The position numbers and the translations under genes were made by a program. A stretch of DNA of 64,000 nt, from the NCBI GenBank assembly GCA_030427405.1, contig JAUHXK010000002.1, positions 1 to 64,000 on the forward strand, given 5' to 3'. Positions 1 through 17,077 of the stretch are shown here, piece by piece (position 1 is the first letter of the stretch; each line of letters starts with the position of its first letter). The notes beneath the pieces were generated by a model. That model was not told where the DNA came from. It searched no databases and was given only the letters and a program-made list of their open reading frames with translations. The stretch comes from Alphaproteobacteria bacterium. GTDB lineage: Bacteria; Pseudomonadota; Alphaproteobacteria; Rhodobacterales; Rhodobacteraceae.

Positions 1-1118
<1,118 letters not shown>

Positions 1119-1142
1119 GATGGCCTCCTTTGTCGGTAATGA

Positions 1143-1167
1143 AGGGAGCCCCCGACCGGAGCTCCCT
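1143..1167 (-). other. Inverted repeat between fusA and tuf
   Basis: A perfect 7-bp stem (AGGGAGC/GCTCCCT) with an 11-base loop fills most of the 60-base gap between fusA and tuf. No T-tract follows in the direction of transcription, so an mRNA-processing or partial attenuation element is more likely than a full terminator. The function is inferred. Confidence 0.4.
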
Positions 1168-1178
1168 CAAATCTTCGC

Positions 1179-3296
1179 TTATGCGTATTTCGCCTGGATC
1201 TCGTCCGAGATGTTCTGCGGAACCGGATCGTAGTGGTCGAACTGCATGGTGAACTGGGCACGGCCCGACGACATCGAACGCAGGGTGTTGATGTAGCCGA
1301 ACATGTTCGCCAGCGGAACAAACGCGTCGATCGCGATGGCGTTGCCGCGCGGTTCCTGACCAGACACCTGGCCACGACGCGAGGTCAGGTCGCCGATGAT
1401 ACCACCGGTGTATTCTTCCGGGGTGATCACTTCGACCTTCATGATCGGTTCCAGCAGTTTCGCACCAGCTTTGCGCATGCCTTCACGCATACACATACGG
1501 GCTGCGATTTCGAACGCCAGAACGCTCGAGTCAACGTCGTGGAACTTACCGTCCAGCAGGGCAACCTTGAAGTCGATCACAGGGAAGCCAGCCAGAGGGC
1601 CGCTGTCCATGACCGAGTTGATGCCCTTTTCAACACCGGGGATGTATTCCTTCGGAACGGCACCACCAACGATGCGGCTTTCGAACGAATAACCTTCGCC
1701 TGCTTCGGTCGGCTGGATCTCCAGCTTGACTTCCGCGAACTGACCCGAACCACCCGACTGTTTCTTGTGCGTGTAGGTGTGCTCAACCGGCATCGAGATG
1801 GTTTCGCGATAGGCCACCTGCGGTGCACCAATGTTCGCTTCAACCTTGAACTCGCGCTTCAGACGGTCAACCAGGATGTCCAGGTGAAGTTCGCCCATGC
1901 CCTTCATGATGGTCTGACCCGATTCCAGGTCGGTTTCCACACGGAAGGACGGGTCTTCGGCGGCCAGACGGGCCAGACCCTGGGACATCTTTTCCTGGTC
2001 GCCCTTGGTTTTGGGCTCAACCGCAATCTCGATAACCGGATCGGGGAAGGTCATGGTTTCCAGAACCACCGGCTCTTTCGCGTCACACAGGGTGTCACCG
2101 GTGGTGGTGTCTTTCAGACCCGCCAGCGCGATGATGTCGCCTGCAAACGCTTCTTCGATCTCTTCCCGGTTGTTCGAGTGCATCATCATCATACGACCGA
2201 TGCGCTCTTTCTTACCTTTGGTCGAGTTCAGGATCGAGTCACCCTTGTTCATGGTGCCCGAGTAGATCCGGGTGAAGGTCAGCGAGCCAACAAAGGGGTC
2301 GTTCATGATTTTGAACGCCAGGCCCGAGAAGGCCATGTTGTCATCGGCACGACGTGCGATGTCACGAACTTCGTCCTCGTCGCCGGGTTTGAAGCCCATG
2401 TAATCGACAACGTCCAGCGGGCTGGGCAGATAGTCGATCACAGCGTTGAGCAGCGGTTGAACGCCTTTGTTCTTGAACGCCGAACCACCCAGAACCGGAA
2501 CGAACGCGATGTCCAGAGTACCCTTGCGCAGCAGGGCGCGCAGGGTCGGAACGTCGGGCTCATTGCCTTCCAGGTATTCCATCATCGCGTCGTCGTCCAT
2601 TTCGACGGCCGCTTCGATCATCTTGCCGCGCCATTCGTCAGCCATGTCTTTCAGGCTGTCGCGGATCGGAGCTTTGATCCAGCTTGCGCCCAGATCTTCG
2701 CCCTGCCACAGCCATTCTTCCATGGTGACCAGGTCGATCAGACCTTCCAGCTCGGACTCGGCGCCGATCGGAATACCAACCGGAACAGCACGTGCGCCGG
2801 TGCGGTCTTCGATCATGCGAACGCAGTTGAAGAAATCTGCGCCGATCTTGTCCATTTTGTTGACGAAAACCATACGCGGAACCTTATAGCGGTCAGCCTG
2901 ACGCCACACGGTTTCGGTCTGGGGTTCAACACCGGCGTTTGCGTCCAGAACGCAAACGGCACCGTCGAGAACCGCCAGCGAGCGTTCAACTTCGATGGTG
3001 AAGTCAACGTGGCCGGGGGTGTCGATGATGTTCAGGCGGTGCTTCGGGGTTTCTGCGGTCTGACCGTCCTCGGTGCGCTCCCAGAAAGTGGTGGTCGCAG
3101 CCGAAGTGATGGTGATGCCGCGTTCCTGCTCCTGCTCCATCCAGTCCATGGTGGCTGCACCATCGTGCACCTCACCGATGTTGTGGGATTTGCCGGTGTA
3201 AAACAGGATACGCTCCGAGCAGGTGGTCTTACCTGCGTCGATGTGCGCCATGATACCGAAGTTACGGTACAGTTCGAGCGGATATTCGCGTGCCAT
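1179..3296 (-). CDS. fusA: Elongation factor G
   Basis: This is the ribosomal translocase GTPase, 705 residues and full length. The N-terminus reads [20 protein letters not shown] and continues with P-loop AHIDAGKTT, switch I motif RGITI, switch [10 protein letters not shown] and G4 motif NKMDK. The domain IV segment [14 protein letters not shown] is also intact. It lies 18 bases downstream of rpsG and 60 bases upstream of tuf in the classical str order. A second, reduced EF-G-like gene is present at 31817-33748; this copy has every GTPase motif and is the housekeeping one. Confidence 0.99.
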   Translation of the reverse strand: MAREYPLELYRNFGIMAHIDAGKTTCSERILFYTGKSHNIGEVHDGAATMDWMEQEQERGITITSAATTTFWERTEDGQTAETPKHRLNIIDTPGHVDFTIEVERSLAVLDGAVCVLDANAGVEPQTETVWRQADRYKVPRMVFVNKMDKIGADFFNCVRMIEDRTGARAVPVGIPIGAESELEGLIDLVTMEEWLWQGEDLGASWIKAPIRDSLKDMADEWRGKMIEAAVEMDDDAMMEYLEGNEPDVPTLRALLRKGTLDIAFVPVLGGSAFKNKGVQPLLNAVIDYLPSPLDVVDYMGFKPGDEDEVRDIARRADDNMAFSGLAFKIMNDPFVGSLTFTRIYSGTMNKGDSILNSTKGKKERIGRMMMMHSNNREEIEEAFAGDIIALAGLKDTTTGDTLCDAKEPVVLETMTFPDPVIEIAVEPKTKGDQEKMSQGLARLAAEDPSFRVETDLESGQTIMKGMGELHLDILVDRLKREFKVEANIGAPQVAYRETISMPVEHTYTHKKQSGGSGQFAEVKLEIQPTEAGEGYSFESRIVGGAVPKEYIPGVEKGINSVMDSGPLAGFPVIDFKVALLDGKFHDVDSSVLAFEIAARMCMREGMRKAGAKLLEPIMKVEVITPEEYTGGIIGDLTSRRGQVSGQEPRGNAIAIDAFVPLANMFGYINTLRSMSSGRAQFTMQFDHYDPVPQNISDEIQAKYA

Positions 3297-3314
3297 TTGG
3301 ATAAGCCTCTAGAA

Positions 3315-3800
<486 letters not shown>

Positions 3801-4172
3801 TTACTTGGGACGCTTCGCGCCGTATTTCGAACGACGTTGCTTACGGTCTTTGACGCCCTGAGTATCCAGAACACCGCGCAGGATGTGGTAACGCACACCG
3901 GGAAGGTCTTTCACACGGCCGCCACGGATCAGAACAACCGAGTGTTCCTGCAGGTTGTGGCTTTCACCGGGGATGTACGAGATGACCTCGAACCCGTTGG
4001 TCAAGCGCACCTTGGCAACCTTACGCATAGCCGAGTTCGGCTTTTTCGGTGTGGTGGTGTACACGCGGGTGCAGACGCCGCGTTTCTGCGGGCACTGCTC
4101 CAGGTGCATGGACTTCGAGCGTTTGACTTTGGGCTGCCGCGGCTTGCGGATCAGCTGTTGAATAGTTGGCAT
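3801..4172 (-). CDS. rpsL: 30S ribosomal protein S12
   Basis: S12 lines the decoding centre of the 30S subunit. The reading frame can be extended upstream, but the start at 4172 ([13 protein letters not shown]) gives the normal 123 residues and is preceded by a purine-rich GGGGAAG. The streptomycin-determining segments [10 protein letters not shown] and [13 protein letters not shown] carry the wild-type lysines, so no streptomycin-resistance substitution is visible. It is the first gene of the rpsL-rpsG-fusA-tuf operon, with a near-consensus promoter at 4400-4428. Confidence 0.98.
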   Translation of the reverse strand: MPTIQQLIRKPRQPKVKRSKSMHLEQCPQKRGVCTRVYTTTPKKPNSAMRKVAKVRLTNGFEVISYIPGESHNLQEHSVVLIRGGRVKDLPGVRYHILRGVLDTQGVKDRKQRRSKYGAKRPK

Positions 4173-4564
4173 TCCGGTTTCTTCCCCGTTTTGCAACACA
4201 CATGACATGCACGCGCATTGCGTGCGGTTAAACTTGCTGCACTTATGCGTCCACAAGCGCAAAACCCGCGAACGTTCCCATTCCGAGGTGAACGACGCGG
4301 TTGTTTCTCAGAGGGCGCGAACTGCAAAATTGTCCGGGCCTTGACCAGTTCATTACTGGAATCGGTTTTGGGGCGGCCCCCGGCACCGAGATGACGCGCG
4401 TAATAGGGGGTTGCGGGCGCGCTGTCAACAGCCCACCTGCCCCGGCTGGCATCGGGCACACGGTCTGGGCGTCAGGCCACCGAAAACAGGCCTTTTCGGC
4501 ATTGGTTGCGGGGATGCGCCGGGAAATGCATAGTCCCGACAAGACCCCTGACAACGGATGAACC
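4173..4564. other. Intergenic leader region between rpsL and the glycosyltransferase gene
   Basis: This 392-base gap holds the minus-strand str promoter, the rpsL leader and the upstream region of the divergent gene at 4565. A small dyad (CCAGT-tcatt-ACTGG, 4345-4359) lies in the rpsL leader. No convincing additional coding region was seen. Confidence 0.6.
4400..4428 (-). promoter_or_regulatory. Sigma-70-type promoter of the str operon
   Basis: On the minus strand a perfect TTGACA (-35, complement of 4423-4428) is followed after exactly 17 bases by TATTAC (-10, complement of 4400-4405). The predicted start would be near 4393, giving a leader of about 220 bases before rpsL. It is the best housekeeping promoter match I saw in the window. 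Confidence 0.75.
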
Positions 4565-5371
4565 ATGCAAGTCATCGGCCTGTGCCGCTTTTCCTACCCA
4601 GCCCTTGGCGGATTTCAAGTCGAACATGAATCGATCGAGGACCGACGGCGCTATCTTTACGACCCCGAACGGCTGGAAGAACGGTTTCGGCTGTTCGAAG
4701 CCGCCACCCTGCCCTGTTTCCGGGAACAGACCGACGGCGATTTCGAATTGCTGGTTGTCATTGGCGACTGCCTGCCCCGCGCCGCGTTCGACCGGTTGCA
4801 TGACCTGACGGCGAACCTGAGACAGATTCGGATCGTGTCCAGACCGCCCGACCGTCACCGCAAGGTGATGAAGGAAATCCTTAACGGTGCGCGGAACGAC
4901 CCGGATGCGCCCTGCCTGCAGTTCCGGCATGATGACGATGACGCAGTCTCGGTAGATTTTGTCGAGCGGTTGCGCATTGCTGCGCGCGAAGGCAAGGGGC
5001 TGATGGATAACAACAAGACGGTGGCAATTGATTTCAATTGCGGTTTTTTCGCCCGGCTTGACGCAAACGGTATTCAGGCCGCGCGGGTATACCGGGCCCT
5101 TCTGGGTGTCGGGTTCGGGATGTATGTCAGTGGCGGATGCCCCCTGACGATCATGAATTTCGCCCATCACCGGATCGGGAATTTCATGCCGGTCATCAGC
5201 TACCCTGACGCACCGATGTGGGTCCGTACCCTCAGCAGGTTCAACGACTCGCCGCATGCACGGCACAGCCAGGCCAATGTCCTGCCCCTTGATGCCGATC
5301 AGGAAGGCGAGTTCATCGCCCGGTTTGCCATGGACCAAGCCAGGGTCAGAAAAGTGCATGCCCACCCCTGA
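4565..5371 (+). CDS. Putative rhamnosyltransferase-family glycosyltransferase
   Basis: The product has 268 residues and no signal peptide or membrane segment. The order of motifs resembles the putative rhamnosyltransferase family common in marine Rhodobacterales: an N-terminal MQVIGLCRFSYPALGGF, a region ending CFREQTDGDFELLVVIGD, and an acidic run RHDDDDAV in the position of the metal/nucleotide-sugar binding DxD motif. The acceptor is not predictable. It is transcribed opposite to its ribosomal neighbours, between rpsL and rpoC, and ends against the bidirectional terminator at 5386-5413. The family call is from recognition; enzymatic activity is inferred. Confidence 0.65.
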   Translation: MQVIGLCRFSYPALGGFQVEHESIEDRRRYLYDPERLEERFRLFEAATLPCFREQTDGDFELLVVIGDCLPRAAFDRLHDLTANLRQIRIVSRPPDRHRKVMKEILNGARNDPDAPCLQFRHDDDDAVSVDFVERLRIAAREGKGLMDNNKTVAIDFNCGFFARLDANGIQAARVYRALLGVGFGMYVSGGCPLTIMNFAHHRIGNFMPVISYPDAPMWVRTLSRFNDSPHARHSQANVLPLDADQEGEFIARFAMDQARVRKVHAHP

Positions 5372-5385
5372 GTAGGCCGCAAATG

Positions 5386-5413
5386 AAAAGGCCCCGCAGA
5401 AAACTGCGGGGCC
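5386..5413 (-). terminator. Intrinsic terminator of the rpoBC operon
   Basis: A perfect 10-bp stem GGCCCCGCAG/CTGCGGGGCC with an AAAA loop (TTTT in the minus-strand transcript) is followed on the minus strand by TTTT. It lies 24 bases past the rpoC stop and can also serve the convergent gene ending at 5371. Confidence 0.85.
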
Positions 5414-5436
5414 TGATCTGATTCTATGAGCGTCGT

Positions 5437-8400
5437 TTACTCGCGGCTTTCGGGTGTTTCCACCAGAACGTCCAGCTCGTCACCGATCATGTCGTCATCC
5501 AGAACCGGGGCAGCCAGCGCGGCTGCGGCTTCCGCCTCTTCGCGGCGGGCTTCGATAACGACGTTGTCACGGCTTTGGGCAATGTGACGGACACGCTGAG
5601 TTGCCCCGCCGGTACCGGCCGGGATCAGGCGGCCAACGATGACGTTCTCTTTCAGGCCAACCAGCTTGTCTTTCTTGCCCTGAACCGAGGCTTCGGTCAG
5701 AACGCGGGTGGTTTCCTGGAACGACGCCGCCGAGATGAACGACCGGGTCTGCAACGAAGCCTTGGTGATGCCCAGCAGGATCGGTTCGCCCTGCGCAGGA
5801 CGTCCGCCGCGCGCCAGAACCTTTTCGTTCGCCGCGTCGAATTCCTGTTTGTCGACATGCTCGCCCTTCAGCAGGGTGCTGTCGCCCGAATCCAGGATTT
5901 CCCACTTCTGCAGCATCTGGCGCACGATGACTTCGATGTGCTTGTCGTTGATCTTCACGCCCTGCAGACGATAGACGTCCTGCACTTCGTCGATCATGTA
6001 ATCCGCCAGTGCTTCGACACCCATGATGGACAGGATGTCATGCGGAGCCGGGTTACCGTCCATCAGGTATTCACCCTTCTGGATGAAGTCCCCTTCGGCG
6101 ACCGGGATGTGCTTGCCCTTGGGTACCATGTATTCGATGGTCTCCATGGACTCGTCAGCCGGTTCGATGCTGATGCGGCGCTTGTTCTTGTAGTCACGGC
6201 CAAAGCGCACGTAACCATCGGCTTCTGCGATGATCGCGTGATCTTTCGGACGACGTGCTTCGAACAGTTCGGCCACACGCGGCAGACCACCGGTGATGTC
6301 CTTGGTCTTGGCACCTTCACGCGGGATACGCGCGACAACGTCACCGGCTTCGATCTGCTGGCCATCTTCGACCGACAGGATCGCATCAACCGACATCGGA
6401 TAGTGAACCGGGTTGCCCGCATCGTTGCGGACCGGCTCGCCATCTTCGCCGACCAGAATGATCTCGGGCTTGAGGTCGCTGCCTTTGGGGGCCGCGCGCC
6501 AGTCGATCACGATCTTCTGGGTCATGCCGGTTGCATCGTCGGTCTCGTCGCGGACAGCAAGGCCCGAAACCAGGTCGACATATTTAGCGGTACCGGCTTT
6601 CTCGGCGATGATCGGCAGGGTGTAGGGGTCCCATTCGAACAGCTTGTCGCCACGGGCCACAGTTGCGCCATCCTTGACGAACAGCTTAGAGCCATAGCCC
6701 AGCTTGTGGCTGGCGCGCTCTTCGCCGTGTTCGTCCTTGATCACCAGCTTCATGTTCCGGCCCATGACCAAGCTTTCGCCTGCCGCATTGACCAGGATCT
6801 GCGGGTTCTCGAACGAGATGACACCTTCCTGGCTGGCTTCCTGGAACGACTGCTGACCGCCTTGCGCAACACCACCGATGTGGAATGTACGCATGGTCAG
6901 CTGTGTACCGGGTTCACCGATGGACTGGGCGGCGATGATGCCGACAGCCTCGCCCGTGTTCACCATGGTACCGCGCGCAAGGTCACGACCATAGCAGGTG
7001 GCACAGACGCCTTCCTCGGACTCACAGGTCAGAGGCGAACGGATGCGCATCGAAGCGACACCGGCCTCGTCGATCGCGTCGGCCATACGCTCGTCGATCA
7101 GCTGACCGGCAGCGACGATGACCTCATCCGTTCCCGGACGCAGAACATCATCGGCCGAGACACGACCCAGCACGCGTTCGGCCAGCGAAGCGACAACCTC
7201 ACCGTCGTTCACGGCGGCTTCGGCCGTGATCGCACGCTCGGTGCCACAGTCGATCTCACGAACGATACAGTCTTGCGCCACGTCCACCAGACGACGGGTC
7301 AGGTAACCCGAGTTCGCCGTCTTCAGAGCGGTGTCCGACAGACCCTTGCGGGCACCGTGGGTCGAGTTGAAGTACTCGAGAACGGTCAGACCTTCCTTAA
7401 AGTTCGAGATGATCGGTGTCTCGATGATGTCACCGTTCGGCTTGGCCATCAGGCCGCGCATACCGCCCAGCTGTTTCATCTGAGTAACCGAGCCACGCGC
7501 ACCCGAGTGGGCCATCATGTAGACCGAGTTCGGTTCCTTGTCGGACCCGTCTTCGTCCTTGGCAACATCCGAGATCGTGCTCATCATTGCTTCGGTCACG
7601 CGGTCGTTACACTTGGACCAGGCATCGACAACCTTGTTGTACTTTTCGCCCTGAGTGATCAGGCCGTCCATGTACTGCTGTTCAAAGTCCTTCACCTGAC
7701 CGCGGGTTTCATCGACGATGCCCCACTTGTCATTCGGAATGACCATGTCGTCCTTGCCGAACGAGATGCCCGCCTTGAACGCTTCTTTGAAGCCCATCGA
7801 CATGATCTGGTCACAGAAAATGACCGACTCTTTCTGACCGCAGTAGCGGTAGACAGTGTCGATCACCTGCTGCACTTCTTTCTTCCGCAGCAGGCGGTTG
7901 ACCAGTTCGAACGGCGCCTTGTTGTTCATCGGCAGCAACGCACCCAGGCGCACACGGCCCGGTGTGGTTTCAAACCGTTTCTGAACCTCGTTGCCTTCGT
8001 CGTCGATCTGCGTGATCCGCGCGGTGATTTTCGTGTGCAGATGCACCTCACCCGCGTCCAGCGCATGCTGAACTTCATCGATCGAACCGAACACCTTGCC
8101 TTCGCCCGGCATGCCTTCGCGTTCCAGGGTCACATAGTAGAGACCCAGGATCATGTCCTGAGACGGAACGATAATCGGCGCGCCGTTTGCAGGCGACAGA
8201 ACGTTGTTCGTCGACATCATCAGAACGCGGGCTTCCAGCTGGGCCTCAAGGCTCAGCGGGACGTGAACAGCCATCTGGTCACCGTCGAAGTCGGCGTTAA
8301 AGGCCGAACAGACCAGCGGGTGCAGCTGAATGGCTTTACCTTCGATCAGAACCGGCTCGAACGCCTGAATGCCAAGACGGTGCAGCGTCGGCGCACGGTT

Positions 8401-9678
8401 CAGCATGACAGGGTGTTCGCGGATCACTTCGTCGAGGATATCCCACACTTCGGGACGCTCTTTCTCGACCAGTTTCTTCGCCTGTTTCACGGTCGAAGAC
8501 AGACCCTTGGCTTCAAGGCGCGAATAGATGAACGGCTTGAACAGCTCCAGCGCCATCTTCTTGGGCAAACCACACTGGTGCAGCTTGAGTTCCGGACCGG
8601 TCACAATGACCGAACGGCCCGAGAAGTCGACGCGCTTACCCAAAAGGTTCTGACGGAAACGACCTTGCTTGCCTTTCAGCATGTCCGACAGCGATTTCAG
8701 CGGACGCTTGTTGGCGCCGGTGATCACGCGGCCACGACGGCCGTTGTCGAACAGAGCATCCACGGATTCCTGCAACATCCGCTTTTCGTTGCGGACGATG
8801 ATGTCAGGTGCGCGCAGCTCGATCAGACGCTTCAGACGGTTGTTCCGGTTGATGACGCGGCGATACAGATCGTTCAGATCCGAGGTCGCAAAACGGCCAC
8901 CATCCAGCGGAACCAGCGGGCGCAGTTCCGGCGGGATGACCGGGATCACGGTCATCACCATCCATTCGGGCCGGTTGCCCGACTCGAGGAAGGATTCAAC
9001 AACCTTCAGACGCTTGATGATTTTCTTGGGCTTCAGTTCGCCGGTTGCTTCGGCCAGATCAGCGCGCAGTTGCTCGGCTTCGGCTTCCAGATCGATCTGG
9101 GCCAGCATCTCGCGGATGGCTTCGGCACCGATATTCGCGGTGAACGCGTCCATGCCGTAGGCATCCTGCGCATCCATGTACTCTTCTTCGGTCAGCATCT
9201 GGCCATAGGTCAGGTCAGTCAGACCGGGCTCGATGACGACGTAGTTTTCAAAGTACAGAACGCGTTCCAGATCGCGCAGCGTCATGTCCAGCATCAGACC
9301 GATGCGGGACGGCAACGATTTCAGGAACCAGATATGTGCGACGGGCGCGGCCAGTTCGATATGGCCCATACGCTCGCGGCGGACTTTCTGCAGGGTGACT
9401 TCCACACCGCATTTCTCGCAGACAACGCCGCGATACTTCATCCGCTTATATTTGCCACACAGACATTCGTAGTCTTTGATCGGGCCAAAGATACGCGCGC
9501 AGAACAGACCGTCACGTTCAGGCTTGAACGTCCGGTAGTTGATGGTTTCGGGTTTCTTGATCTCGCCATAGGACCAAGACAGAATCCGCTCGGGCGACGC
9601 CAACGAGACCTTGATCTCGTCGAAAACCTTCGGGGGCGTCAGCGGGTTGAACGGGTTGTTGGTGATTTCCTGGTTCAT
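5437..9678 (-). CDS. rpoC: RNA polymerase beta' subunit
   Basis: This is the largest subunit of RNA polymerase, 1413 residues, close to the family length. It starts [20 protein letters not shown]. The N-terminal zinc site ([19 protein letters not shown], near residue 70), the catalytic Mg-binding [14 protein letters not shown] and the second zinc cluster (ending CATCYG) are all present. It follows rpoB by 50 bases and is closed by the terminator at 5386-5413. Confidence 0.99.
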   Translation of the reverse strand: MNQEITNNPFNPLTPPKVFDEIKVSLASPERILSWSYGEIKKPETINYRTFKPERDGLFCARIFGPIKDYECLCGKYKRMKYRGVVCEKCGVEVTLQKVRRERMGHIELAAPVAHIWFLKSLPSRIGLMLDMTLRDLERVLYFENYVVIEPGLTDLTYGQMLTEEEYMDAQDAYGMDAFTANIGAEAIREMLAQIDLEAEAEQLRADLAEATGELKPKKIIKRLKVVESFLESGNRPEWMVMTVIPVIPPELRPLVPLDGGRFATSDLNDLYRRVINRNNRLKRLIELRAPDIIVRNEKRMLQESVDALFDNGRRGRVITGANKRPLKSLSDMLKGKQGRFRQNLLGKRVDFSGRSVIVTGPELKLHQCGLPKKMALELFKPFIYSRLEAKGLSSTVKQAKKLVEKERPEVWDILDEVIREHPVMLNRAPTLHRLGIQAFEPVLIEGKAIQLHPLVCSAFNADFDGDQMAVHVPLSLEAQLEARVLMMSTNNVLSPANGAPIIVPSQDMILGLYYVTLEREGMPGEGKVFGSIDEVQHALDAGEVHLHTKITARITQIDDEGNEVQKRFETTPGRVRLGALLPMNNKAPFELVNRLLRKKEVQQVIDTVYRYCGQKESVIFCDQIMSMGFKEAFKAGISFGKDDMVIPNDKWGIVDETRGQVKDFEQQYMDGLITQGEKYNKVVDAWSKCNDRVTEAMMSTISDVAKDEDGSDKEPNSVYMMAHSGARGSVTQMKQLGGMRGLMAKPNGDIIETPIISNFKEGLTVLEYFNSTHGARKGLSDTALKTANSGYLTRRLVDVAQDCIVREIDCGTERAITAEAAVNDGEVVASLAERVLGRVSADDVLRPGTDEVIVAAGQLIDERMADAIDEAGVASMRIRSPLTCESEEGVCATCYGRDLARGTMVNTGEAVGIIAAQSIGEPGTQLTMRTFHIGGVAQGGQQSFQEASQEGVISFENPQILVNAAGESLVMGRNMKLVIKDEHGEERASHKLGYGSKLFVKDGATVARGDKLFEWDPYTLPIIAEKAGTAKYVDLVSGLAVRDETDDATGMTQKIVIDWRAAPKGSDLKPEIILVGEDGEPVRNDAGNPVHYPMSVDAILSVEDGQQIEAGDVVARIPREGAKTKDITGGLPRVAELFEARRPKDHAIIAEADGYVRFGRDYKNKRRISIEPADESMETIEYMVPKGKHIPVAEGDFIQKGEYLMDGNPAPHDILSIMGVEALADYMIDEVQDVYRLQGVKINDKHIEVIVRQMLQKWEILDSGDSTLLKGEHVDKQEFDAANEKVLARGGRPAQGEPILLGITKASLQTRSFISAASFQETTRVLTEASVQGKKDKLVGLKENVIVGRLIPAGTGGATQRVRHIAQSRDNVVIEARREEAEAAAALAAPVLDDDMIGDELDVLVETPESRE

Positions 9679-9728
9679 TTGTTACCTCAAATCTTGCGGA
9701 AGGGGGGACGGGAGAAAGGGCAGCGCCC

Positions 9729-13865
<4,137 letters not shown>

Positions 13866-14000
13866 GTCAGATGTCACCTTTCGATGTTCTCAGCGGGCAA
13901 AGACACCGTCGGGCCCCGGCGCCTTGCACATTAGAGACGACACGTCCGGATCAATTCATGGCCACCGTCCCGAGTGGCGGCCTCCCGATCCGCGAACCGC

Positions 14001-14077
14001 GTCTTAGAAAACGCCCCATTGCTTGAGGCCCTTTCTAAGACAGGTTCGGCTGAGCCCGGATTTCTCCGGGCCCAGCC
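14001..14077 (-). promoter_or_regulatory. Two strong hairpins in the rplL-rpoB spacer
   Basis: The 251-base gap between rplL and rpoB contains a perfect 10-bp inverted repeat (GTCTTAGAAA at 14001-14010, TTTCTAAGAC at 14032-14041). A second 13-bp stem (14048-14060 with 14065-14077, one G-U pair) has a GAAA tetraloop when read on the minus strand. Neither has a following T-tract. In E. coli this spacer holds an attenuator and an RNase III processing site; a similar role is inferred. Confidence 0.6.
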
Positions 14078-14116
14078 AAATTTTGCGGCGCATCAGCGAT
14101 GCACCTGAGACCAAGC

Positions 14117-14491
14117 TTAGGCCAGCTCGACTTCGGCGCCAGCTGCTTCCAGCTTGCCCTTGATGTCTTCTGCTTCTGCTTTGTCCACGCCTTCTTTGAT
14201 CTTGCCGCCGGCTTCGACCAGTTCCTTGGCTTCTTTCAGGCCCAGGCCAGTGATGCCGCGAACTTCTTTGATGACGTTGATTTTCGATGCGCCGGCGTTC
14301 TTCAGAACGACGTCGAATTCGGTTTTTTCTTCCTCAGCTGCGCCACCGGCGTCGCCGCCAGCTGCCATGACAACTGCGCCGCCTGCTGCGGGCTCGATGC
14401 CGTATTCGTCTTTGAGGATGGTTTTCAGTTCTTGTGCTTCCAGCAGGGTCAGACCCACGATGCTTTCTGCGAGTGCTTTCAGATCAGCCAT
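14117..14491 (-). CDS. rplL: 50S ribosomal protein L7/L12
   Basis: This is the stalk protein that recruits translation factors, 124 residues. It has the N-terminal dimerisation helices ([20 protein letters not shown]), an Ala/Gly-rich hinge near residues 38-52 and the C-terminal factor-binding domain ([18 protein letters not shown]). It follows rplJ by 80 bases. Confidence 0.99.
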   Translation of the reverse strand: MADLKALAESIVGLTLLEAQELKTILKDEYGIEPAAGGAVVMAAGGDAGGAAEEEKTEFDVVLKNAGASKINVIKEVRGITGLGLKEAKELVEAGGKIKEGVDKAEAEDIKGKLEAAGAEVELA

Positions 14492-14571
14492 TGTATTAGC
14501 TCTTTCCGTTTTACAGTGTGTGTTCCAACGTCAGGGTAGCTACCCTACGCAGATCATTCAGTGCCAACCGC

Positions 14572-15090
14572 TTACGCAGCTTCCGCCTTCTCTTCGATGG
14601 TGGAAAGGATGCTTGCGATGTTGCTTGCAGGTGCGCCAATTGCACCGGCGATGTTCGAAGCAGGCGCGCCAAGCATACCGGCGATCGTAGCAATAAGCTC
14701 TTCACGCGACGGCATTTTCGACACGGCTGTAACACCAGCACGGTCCAGTGCGTTCTCGCCCATTGCACCGCCAAGGATTTCGAACTTGTCGTTTTCCTTG
14801 GCATAGTCCTCGGCCACCTTGGCTGCTGCCACGGGGTCTTCGGAATAGGTCAGAACGGTCATCCCCGTCAGCAGGTCGGCCATGCTTTCACACGGCTTAC
14901 CCTCAAGGGCGATTTTGGCGAGCCTGTTCTTGGCAACACGCACGGCACCACCCGCGTCACGAGCACGTGCGCGAAGGTCCTGCATCTCGGCAACTGTCAG
15001 ACCGGCGTAGTGCGAAACCACTACGACGCCAGAGCTTTCGAAGATTTGGCCGAGTTCCTCGACCACTTTCTCTTTCTGGGCTCTATCCAC
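14572..15090 (-). CDS. rplJ: 50S ribosomal protein L10
   Basis: L10 anchors the L7/L12 stalk on 23S rRNA. A TTG at 15102 would extend the frame by four codons, but it contains the ribosome-binding site GGAGAG; the GTG at 15090 (reading [12 protein letters not shown] after the initiator) is therefore the better start, giving 172 residues. The C-terminus carries the repeated GAPASNIA segments and the helix that binds L7/L12. First gene of rplJ-rplL-rpoB-rpoC. Confidence 0.96.
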   Translation of the reverse strand: MDRAQKEKVVEELGQIFESSGVVVVSHYAGLTVAEMQDLRARARDAGGAVRVAKNRLAKIALEGKPCESMADLLTGMTVLTYSEDPVAAAKVAEDYAKENDKFEILGGAMGENALDRAGVTAVSKMPSREELIATIAGMLGAPASNIAGAIGAPASNIASILSTIEEKAEAA

Positions 15091-15540
15091 AGTTCTCTCC
15101 AAGTTTGGGGTGATGGTTCACCCCGGCTCATATTTGCCGAGGCAACAACCCCGGCGTTCAGGTCCGTTTTTACGGGATTGGCCAAAATGCGCCCGAGGGC
15201 GGGACCCTCGAAATTCTTTGGTCTACCCGTCTCAGGCAGGGAATTAAGGCGCCATATGGCCCCACCCACCGTCTTGGACGAAACGAAATAAAGCGCACGA
15301 CGAATCGCACGCTTTATTCCGCAGCTCTACTTAGGGCAGATAGCCGGGGTTTCCAAGGGGTAAATTTGCGCAATTCCCATGCATGACCAACGCCGTGACC
15401 GCGCCCAACCCCCTGGCCTTGGCGGGCTGCGCAACAGGCTTGCCAGGCGGGGCGCGCTCTGTCAGGAGATGGAACCAACAAACAGTCCCGGCGATCCGCA
15501 AGGCGGGTACCTGAACTGCACCCCACACGGCTACTATTGA
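15091..15540. other. Upstream region of rplJ with an inverted repeat
   Basis: This 450-base gap separates rplJ from the divergent gene at 15541. A perfect 9-bp inverted repeat (AATAAAGCG 15287-15295, CGCTTTATT 15310-15318) with an inner CGA/TCG pair lies about 200 bases upstream of rplJ. It could be a leader structure or the end of an upstream transcript; L10-type autoregulatory leaders are known at this position in other bacteria, but I could not match the canonical motif. No extra gene was found. Confidence 0.45.
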
Positions 15541-16317
15541 ATGACAGTTCCCGCAAACCCGAATTCCATTCCTTTTATCAGCCTTGTGGATTGCGATGAC
15601 CACAAGATGGACTATTTGCCGGGATCTTCGGACCGGCTGGTGGTGTCATTCAGCGGCGTCGGCAGCAAACGGGATCAGATGCCCGGTTACGAGTTCATCG
15701 GCTCGGCCTCGGATGGCGGGCGCAATCACGTCCTGTTGGTCTCTGAACGGCGCAGAACATGGATGAATGACACCGCCCTGTCCCAAGCGATCGTGACCGA
15801 GGTCGAAAAGATTGTCGCACGAGAGGATATTCAGGACGTTGTCTCGATCGGAAACAGCATGGGCGGGTTCATGGCGCTGGTGCTGCCGCAACTGACACGC
15901 GTCTCCTGCGCGATTGCGTTTTCGCCGCAATATTCGATGCATCCTGATCACGTCCCAGAAGAAACCCGTTGGCAATACTGGCGCAACAGGTTCCCCGGCT
16001 TCACCCATGAAACCATTGGGTCGCTGGATACTGATGCGTGCGACTACTACATCTTTCACGGCGACGCTGCTGTTGAAGAGGTTCACTGGGGACGGTTCCC
16101 GGTCAACCCTGCGCTCAACCACTTCATTCTGAAGGGGGTCAACCACAACCTGGTCAAGTCCCTGAAACAGCAAAGGATGCTGGGACGTTTGATCAGGCTT
16201 GCGATCCACCGGAAACCACAAAAACTGCGGGTTCTTCTGCAAAGCCGCTTTGACGCGACCCGAAGGGACCGCATTGCAGCAGACATCCCCGCAGGTGATG
16301 AAACCCGGCCGGAATGA
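15541..16317 (+). CDS. Alpha/beta-hydrolase-fold protein of unknown substrate
   Basis: The product has 258 residues, no signal peptide and no membrane segment. The sequence GNSMGG near residue 103 has the form of an alpha/beta-hydrolase nucleophile elbow (GxSxG), following a predicted strand VVSIG, and YYIFHGD and GVNHNLV near residues 170 and 200 could supply the acid and histidine. The overall sequence resembles uncharacterised proteins of marine Rhodobacterales; I recognise no specific enzyme. It is the only plus-strand gene between rplA and rplJ and ends in a bidirectional terminator. Confidence 0.6.
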   Translation: MTVPANPNSIPFISLVDCDDHKMDYLPGSSDRLVVSFSGVGSKRDQMPGYEFIGSASDGGRNHVLLVSERRRTWMNDTALSQAIVTEVEKIVAREDIQDVVSIGNSMGGFMALVLPQLTRVSCAIAFSPQYSMHPDHVPEETRWQYWRNRFPGFTHETIGSLDTDACDYYIFHGDAAVEEVHWGRFPVNPALNHFILKGVNHNLVKSLKQQRMLGRLIRLAIHRKPQKLRVLLQSRFDATRRDRIAADIPAGDETRPE

Positions 16318-16351
16318 CAAAAAACCCGGGAGGTTCGCACCGCCCGGGTTT
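16316..16351 (-). terminator. Bidirectional intrinsic terminator after rplA
   Basis: Perfect 9-bp arms AAACCCGGG (16322-16330) and CCCGGGTTT (16343-16351) enclose a further GG/CC pairing. On the minus strand the stem is followed by a T-run, ending rplK-rplA; the plus side serves the gene ending at 16317. Confidence 0.8.
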
Positions 16352-16377
16352 CAAATTTCACACGTTCCGGCGAAAGC

Positions 16378-17076
16378 TTATTCGCCCGCAGCAGCAGCCA
16401 CGTCCAGGGTCACGCCCGGGCCCATGGTCGAGCTCAGTGCGATCTTCTTCATGTAGGTGCCTTTGGCGCCCGACGGCTTGGCTTTTGCAACGGCCGAGAT
16501 GAAAGCGCGGACGTTTTCGGCCAGCTTGGCTTCGTCGAACGACGCTTTGCCAACACCGGCGTGCACGACGCCACCTTTTTCCGCCTTGAACTGAACTTCA
16601 CCACCCTTGGCTGCTTCCACGGCCGCTTTCACGTCCATGGTCACGGTGCCAACTTTGGGGTTCGGCATCAGGTTGCGCGGGCCCAGAACCTTACCCAGAC
16701 GGCCAACGATCGGCATCATGTCCGGGGTGGCAATGCAGCGGTCGAATTCGATGGTGCCGCCCTGGATGGTTTCCATCAGGTCTTCTGCACCAACGATATC
16801 TGCGCCAGCTTCTTTCGCCTCATCAGCCTTGGGGCCACGAGCGAACACAGCAACGCGCATTGCTTTACCGGTGCCGTTCGGCAGACCAACAACGCCACGA
16901 ACCATCTGGTCCGCGTGACGGGTGTCAACGCCCAGGTTCAGAGCGATTTCGATGGTCTCGTCGAATTTCGAGGTTGCATTGGCCTTGACCAGGGCAACAG
17001 CTTCGTCGACCGACAGGTTTTCCTTGCCAGCGAAAGCTTCGCGCGCAGCGCGGGTACGTTTACCGAGTTTTGCCAT
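16378..17076 (-). CDS. rplA: 50S ribosomal protein L1
   Basis: L1 binds 23S rRNA at the E-site stalk. The product has 232 residues, the normal length, with the L1 signature around [16 protein letters not shown]. It starts one base after the rplK stop, so the pair is translationally close-coupled. In E. coli L1 represses translation of the L11-L1 mRNA; that regulation is not proven here. Confidence 0.99.
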   Translation of the reverse strand: MAKLGKRTRAAREAFAGKENLSVDEAVALVKANATSKFDETIEIALNLGVDTRHADQMVRGVVGLPNGTGKAMRVAVFARGPKADEAKEAGADIVGAEDLMETIQGGTIEFDRCIATPDMMPIVGRLGKVLGPRNLMPNPKVGTVTMDVKAAVEAAKGGEVQFKAEKGGVVHAGVGKASFDEAKLAENVRAFISAVAKAKPSGAKGTYMKKIALSSTMGPGVTLDVAAAAGE

Positions 17077-17077
17077 C

